Shown here one piece after another: positions 61,192-64,000 of a stretch of 64,000 bases of DNA. Within the stretch, counting starts at the first letter, position 1. Each line of letters opens with the position of its first letter. The stretch comes from Streptomyces cavernicola. Its GTDB lineage: Bacteria > Actinomycetota > Actinomycetes > Streptomycetales > Streptomycetaceae. The stretch lies in assembly GCF_029968035.1 (NCBI RefSeq), contig NZ_JASCIQ010000011.1, positions 124,001 to 188,000 of the forward strand, read 5' to 3'. Position numbers and translations under genes: made by a program. The notes under the pieces were generated by a model. It was given only the letters and a program-made list of their open reading frames with translations, ran no database searches and was not told the origin of the DNA.

Positions 61192-62004
61192 ATGAACAGC
61201 CACAGCGCAGTGAGCAGCGAGGCTCCGGTCAGCCGTTCGGTGTTCGGGGCGCCCTGCTGGGTCAGCCTGGCCACCGGCGACCTGTCGGCCGCGGAGAAGT
61301 TCTACTCCGCCGTACTCGGGTGGGAATGGCGCACCGGAAAACTGGGCGAGCAGTACCGGTTCGCGAGCGTGGGCGGTGTGCCGGTGGCGGGCGTGGCCGC
61401 CGTGGAGTTCATGCAGCCGAAGGCCTTCGCATGGACGCCGTACTTCGCGACGGCCGACGCCGACCAGACCGTCGCCCGCAGCCAGGAGCGCGGCGGGACC
61501 ACCGCCGTCGGCCCCCTCTCCTTCCCGCCGGGCCGGGCGGCTCTCCTCGCCGACCGCGACGGAGCGGTCTTCGGCATCTGGGAGGGCGAGCTGGTGGCCG
61601 ACTGGGAGGAGTGGCGCCGCGCGGCCCCCGTCTTCGTCGAACTCCACACGCGGGACGCCTTCGACGCGGCCATCTTCTACGCGGAGGTGCTCGGCTGGGC
61701 CTCCGAGATCAAGGGCTGCTGCGAGGTCCACTACGAGAACGAGAAGGTCGTGCTGCGCAGCCGGGGCGACACCGTGGCCCACATCCACTCCGGTGCGGTC
61801 GACTCCGCGCGCGACCCGGCGATGCGGCCGCGCTGGCAGATCCACTTCGCCGTCGACGACGTCCAGGCCTGCGTGGAGGCCGCCCTTGCCCACGGCGGCA
61901 GCCTCGTACGCCTCGAACCCGACCTCGACCAGGCGATCCTGAGCGACCCCGACGGGGCGCGCTTCCTCGTGAACGGGCGTGCGCACTTCGTCGACCAGCG
62001 CTGA
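61192..62004 (+). CDS. VOC family protein with two glyoxalase-like domains
   Basis: Protein of 270 aa with two VOC units. The first (about 15-135) starts APCWVSLATGDLSAAEKFYSAVLGWEWR, with the FYSAVLGW family motif, and ends GAVFGIWEGE; the second (about 145-265) starts PVFVELHTRDAFDAAIFYAEVLGWAS and ends DPDGARFLVNGRA. ATG at 61192 begins just before the homology; an in-frame ATG at 61120 is less likely. Convergent with the kdpD gene, ending five bases before it. Function unknown; antibiotic-binding relatives exist but nothing specific is seen. Confidence 0.87.
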   Translation: MNSHSAVSSEAPVSRSVFGAPCWVSLATGDLSAAEKFYSAVLGWEWRTGKLGEQYRFASVGGVPVAGVAAVEFMQPKAFAWTPYFATADADQTVARSQERGGTTAVGPLSFPPGRAALLADRDGAVFGIWEGELVADWEEWRRAAPVFVELHTRDAFDAAIFYAEVLGWASEIKGCCEVHYENEKVVLRSRGDTVAHIHSGAVDSARDPAMRPRWQIHFAVDDVQACVEAALAHGGSLVRLEPDLDQAILSDPDGARFLVNGRAHFVDQR

Positions 62005-62009
62005 ACGGC

Positions 62010-64000
62010 TCAGGAGGGAGTCGGGGCCGCCGGCAGGGTGAGGACCATGGTGAGGCCGCCGCCCGGGGTGTCCTCGGCGGTGAGGGTGCCGCCCATCGCG
62101 TCGGTGAAGCCGCGGGCGACCGCCAGGCCGAGGCCGACGCCCGCACCGCGCGGTGCGTCGCCGTGGCGCTGGAAGGGCTCGAAGATGCGGTCCTTCGCCT
62201 CGTCGGGCACGCCGGGCCCGCGGTCCACGACCCGGAGCTCCACCCGCTCGGCCACGGCACTCGCGGCCACCAGGACGCGTACGCCTTCGGGGCTGTACTT
62301 GACCGCGTTCTCGACGACGTTGGCGACGACCCGTTCGAGCAGGCCCTTGTCGGCCGAGATCATCGGCAGGGTCTCCGGGACGTCCAGCGCGACGGAGTCC
62401 TCGGGCACGCCGCCGAGGGCCATCGGGACCACCTCGTCGAGGTCGGTGTCGCGGATCAGCGGCGTGACCGTGCCGGTCTGCAGCCGGGACATGTCGAGCA
62501 GGTTACCGACGAGGTGGTCGAGCCGGTCGGCACCCTCCTCGATCCCTTCGAGCAGCTCGGCCCGGTCCTCCTCGGACCAGTCGACGTCGTCGGAGCGCAG
62601 CGAGCTCACCGAGGCCTTGATGCCCGCGAGGGGCGTACGCAGGTCATGGCTGACGGCCGCGAGCAGGGCGGTGCGGATGCGGTTGCCCTCGGCCAGGGCG
62701 CGGGCCTGGTCCGCCGCCGCCTTCAGGCGCTGCCGGTCGAGCACGACGGCGGCCTGCGCGGCGAAGGCGGCGAGGACGCGGTGGTCCTCGGCGGGCAGGA
62801 CGCGGCCGGACAGCGCGAGGCTCATGCGGTCGCCGACCGGCATGTCCACGTCGGCGTCCTCGGGCCGCGCCGGCGGCACGTCGGCCGGGCCGGTGCGGCC
62901 CGCGCAGCTCCACGGGGCGGTGTCGTCGGCACGCTCGAAGAGGGCCACCGAGTCCATGGAGAAGGTCTCGCGGACGCGTTCGAGGAGCGCGTCGAGGGTG
63001 GTCTCGCCGCGCAGCACGCTCCCGGCGAGGAAGGACAGGATCTCCGACTCGCCCCGCAGCCGCGCCGCCTGCTGCGTACGCCGGGCGGCGAGGTCGACGA
63101 CCGAGGCGACCGAGGCGGCGACCGCGAAGAACACGACGATCCCGAGGACGTTCTTCGGGTCCGCGACGGTCAGCGTGTGCAGCGGCTCCGTGAAGAACCA
63201 GTTGAGCAGCAGCGAGCCGACCGCCGCCGACGTGAGGGCCGGCCACAGCCCGCCGAGCAGCGCCGCCGCCACCGTCAGCGTCAGGAACAGCAGCATGTCG
63301 TTGGCGAGGCCGACGTCCGGGGCCGCCCCGCTCAGCAGCAGCGTGAGCAGCACGGGACCGGCCACCCCGATCGCCCAGCCCCAGAGGCTCCGCGACCGGC
63401 CGAGGCGCGTGCCGCGCGCCGCGGGCAGTCCGCGGCCCTTGCCCATCGCGTCATGGGTGACCAGGTGCACGTCCAGGTCGGGCCCCGAGCCACGGGCCAC
63501 CGTCGCGCTGACCCCGGGACCGAACACGTACTGCCAGGGCCTGCGCCGGGAGACGCCGAGGACGATCTGGGTGGCGTTGACGCCGCGCGCGAACTGCAGG
63601 AGCGCCGTCGGCACGTCGTCGCCGATCACATGGTGGAACGTGCCGCCCAGGTCCTCGATCAGGGTGCGTTGCACCGCCAGCTCCTTGGGCGAGGCGGAGG
63701 TCAGCCCGTCGCTGCGCGCGATGTACACCGCGAGGACCTCGCCGCCCGCGCCCTTCTCCGCGAGGCGGGCCGCGCGGCGGATGAGCGTACGGCCCTCCGG
63801 ACCCCCGGTGAGGCCGACGACGATGCGTTCCCGGGAGCCCCAGATGCGGGAGATGTTGTGCTCGGCGCGGTACTCCTGCAGGTACTCGTCGACCCGGTCC
63901 GCGGTCCAGAGCAGCGCCAACTCCCGCAGCGCGGTGAGGTTTCCGGGCCGGAAGTAGTTGGCGAGGGCCGCGTCGACCTTCTCCGGGCGGTAGATGTTGC
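62010..64000 (-). CDS. kdpD: KdpD sensor histidine kinase, 5' end outside window
   Basis: C-terminal 663 or so residues of the osmosensing kinase that controls the Kdp potassium pump. The window edge begins inside the N-terminal KdpD domain (NIYRPEKVDAALANYFRPGNLTALRELALLW). Then come a USP-like domain (ERIVVGLTGGPEGRTLIRRAARLA), DUF4118 helices (VLLTLLLSGAAPDVGLANDML to FFAVAASVASVVDLA), a GAF-like segment, the HisKA box SHDLRTPLAGI with phospho-acceptor His, N-box NVVENAVKYSPEG, and G-boxes VDRGPGVPDE and GAGVGLGLAVARGF. The start is not in the window. The stop at 62010 is 5 bp from the convergent VOC gene, so no kdpE lies downstream here. Confidence 0.95.
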   Translation of the reverse strand, partial: NIYRPEKVDAALANYFRPGNLTALRELALLWTADRVDEYLQEYRAEHNISRIWGSRERIVVGLTGGPEGRTLIRRAARLAEKGAGGEVLAVYIARSDGLTSASPKELAVQRTLIEDLGGTFHHVIGDDVPTALLQFARGVNATQIVLGVSRRRPWQYVFGPGVSATVARGSGPDLDVHLVTHDAMGKGRGLPAARGTRLGRSRSLWGWAIGVAGPVLLTLLLSGAAPDVGLANDMLLFLTLTVAAALLGGLWPALTSAAVGSLLLNWFFTEPLHTLTVADPKNVLGIVVFFAVAASVASVVDLAARRTQQAARLRGESEILSFLAGSVLRGETTLDALLERVRETFSMDSVALFERADDTAPWSCAGRTGPADVPPARPEDADVDMPVGDRMSLALSGRVLPAEDHRVLAAFAAQAAVVLDRQRLKAAADQARALAEGNRIRTALLAAVSHDLRTPLAGIKASVSSLRSDDVDWSEEDRAELLEGIEEGADRLDHLVGNLLDMSRLQTGTVTPLIRDTDLDEVVPMALGGVPEDSVALDVPETLPMISADKGLLERVVANVVENAVKYSPEGVRVLVAASAVAERVELRVVDRGPGVPDEAKDRIFEPFQRHGDAPRGAGVGLGLAVARGFTDAMGGTLTAEDTPGGGLTMVLTLPAAPTPS

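Overview
The window is high-GC chromosomal DNA from an actinomycete, almost certainly a Streptomyces or close relative. The evidence is the codon bias (G/C in nearly every third position), frequent GTG starts, GTGA/ATGA stop-start overlaps, many genes without a Shine-Dalgarno site that start 6-7 nt after a TAnnnT box, and families typical of streptomycetes (SHOCT/ABC operon, TerD, mycothiol-dependent maleylpyruvate isomerase fold, anti-sigma-like ATPase, beta-helix/AAA fusion). No tRNA, rRNA, CRISPR array, insertion sequence, phage gene or antibiotic-type biosynthetic cluster was seen. It looks like chromosomal arm or sub-core territory dense in regulators, transporters and small catabolic clusters.

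Layout. 0.4-5 kb: a TmrB-like/NUDIX fusion, a decayed metallo-beta-lactamase gene, an M20 dipeptidase and a geranylgeranyl-reductase-type flavoprotein. 5.3-11 kb: a deazaflavin-type reductase divergent from a TetR gene across a striking array of six operator-like sites, a two-component system, and a DHA2 efflux pump divergent from its probable MarR regulator across a 40-bp palindrome. 11-17.6 kb: a mycothiol-enzyme-fold protein, an MFS protein with a repeat-encoded Gly-Thr tail, a histidine phosphatase, HxlR regulator/oxidoreductase pair, AlkB and a ROK regulator. 18-22 kb: SHOCT-ATPase-FtsX operon. 22-31.5 kb: anti-sigma-like ATPase, small acidic protein, a 29-codon leader ORF before a cysteine synthase/desulfhydrase-like enzyme, VOC and SRPBCC proteins, DeoR regulator, then a convergent pair of very large proteins (membrane-inserted alpha/beta hydrolase; beta-helix-AAA ATPase). 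31.8-42 kb: Rv1733c-like protein, MOSC protein, Gln/Pro-rich protein, double TerD protein, HpnB-like glycosyltransferase, glutamate-racemase homologue, PH-like membrane protein, frameshifted O-antigen-ligase-like gene, apolipoprotein N-acyltransferase and a NUDIX enzyme.

42-64 kb is mainly catabolic. A pxpA-pxpB-pxpC operon with a DUF1989 gene is read divergently from an MFS transporter, with a GntR regulator between them. Next is a PrpF/MatC-like transporter/ornithine-cyclodeaminase-fold/AhpD-fold operon divergent from a LysR gene, then malonyl-CoA decarboxylase and malonyl-CoA synthetase (malonate to acetyl-CoA), then a double AsnC regulator, an amidase, and a DUF3311/sodium-solute symporter pair. 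The right edge holds a double VOC protein and a KdpD sensor kinase whose 5' end lies outside the window.

Start sites were chosen by Shine-Dalgarno position, stop-start overlap, homology extent or the leaderless TAnnnT-N6/7-start pattern. All functions are inferred from motifs read by eye; no database search was possible.
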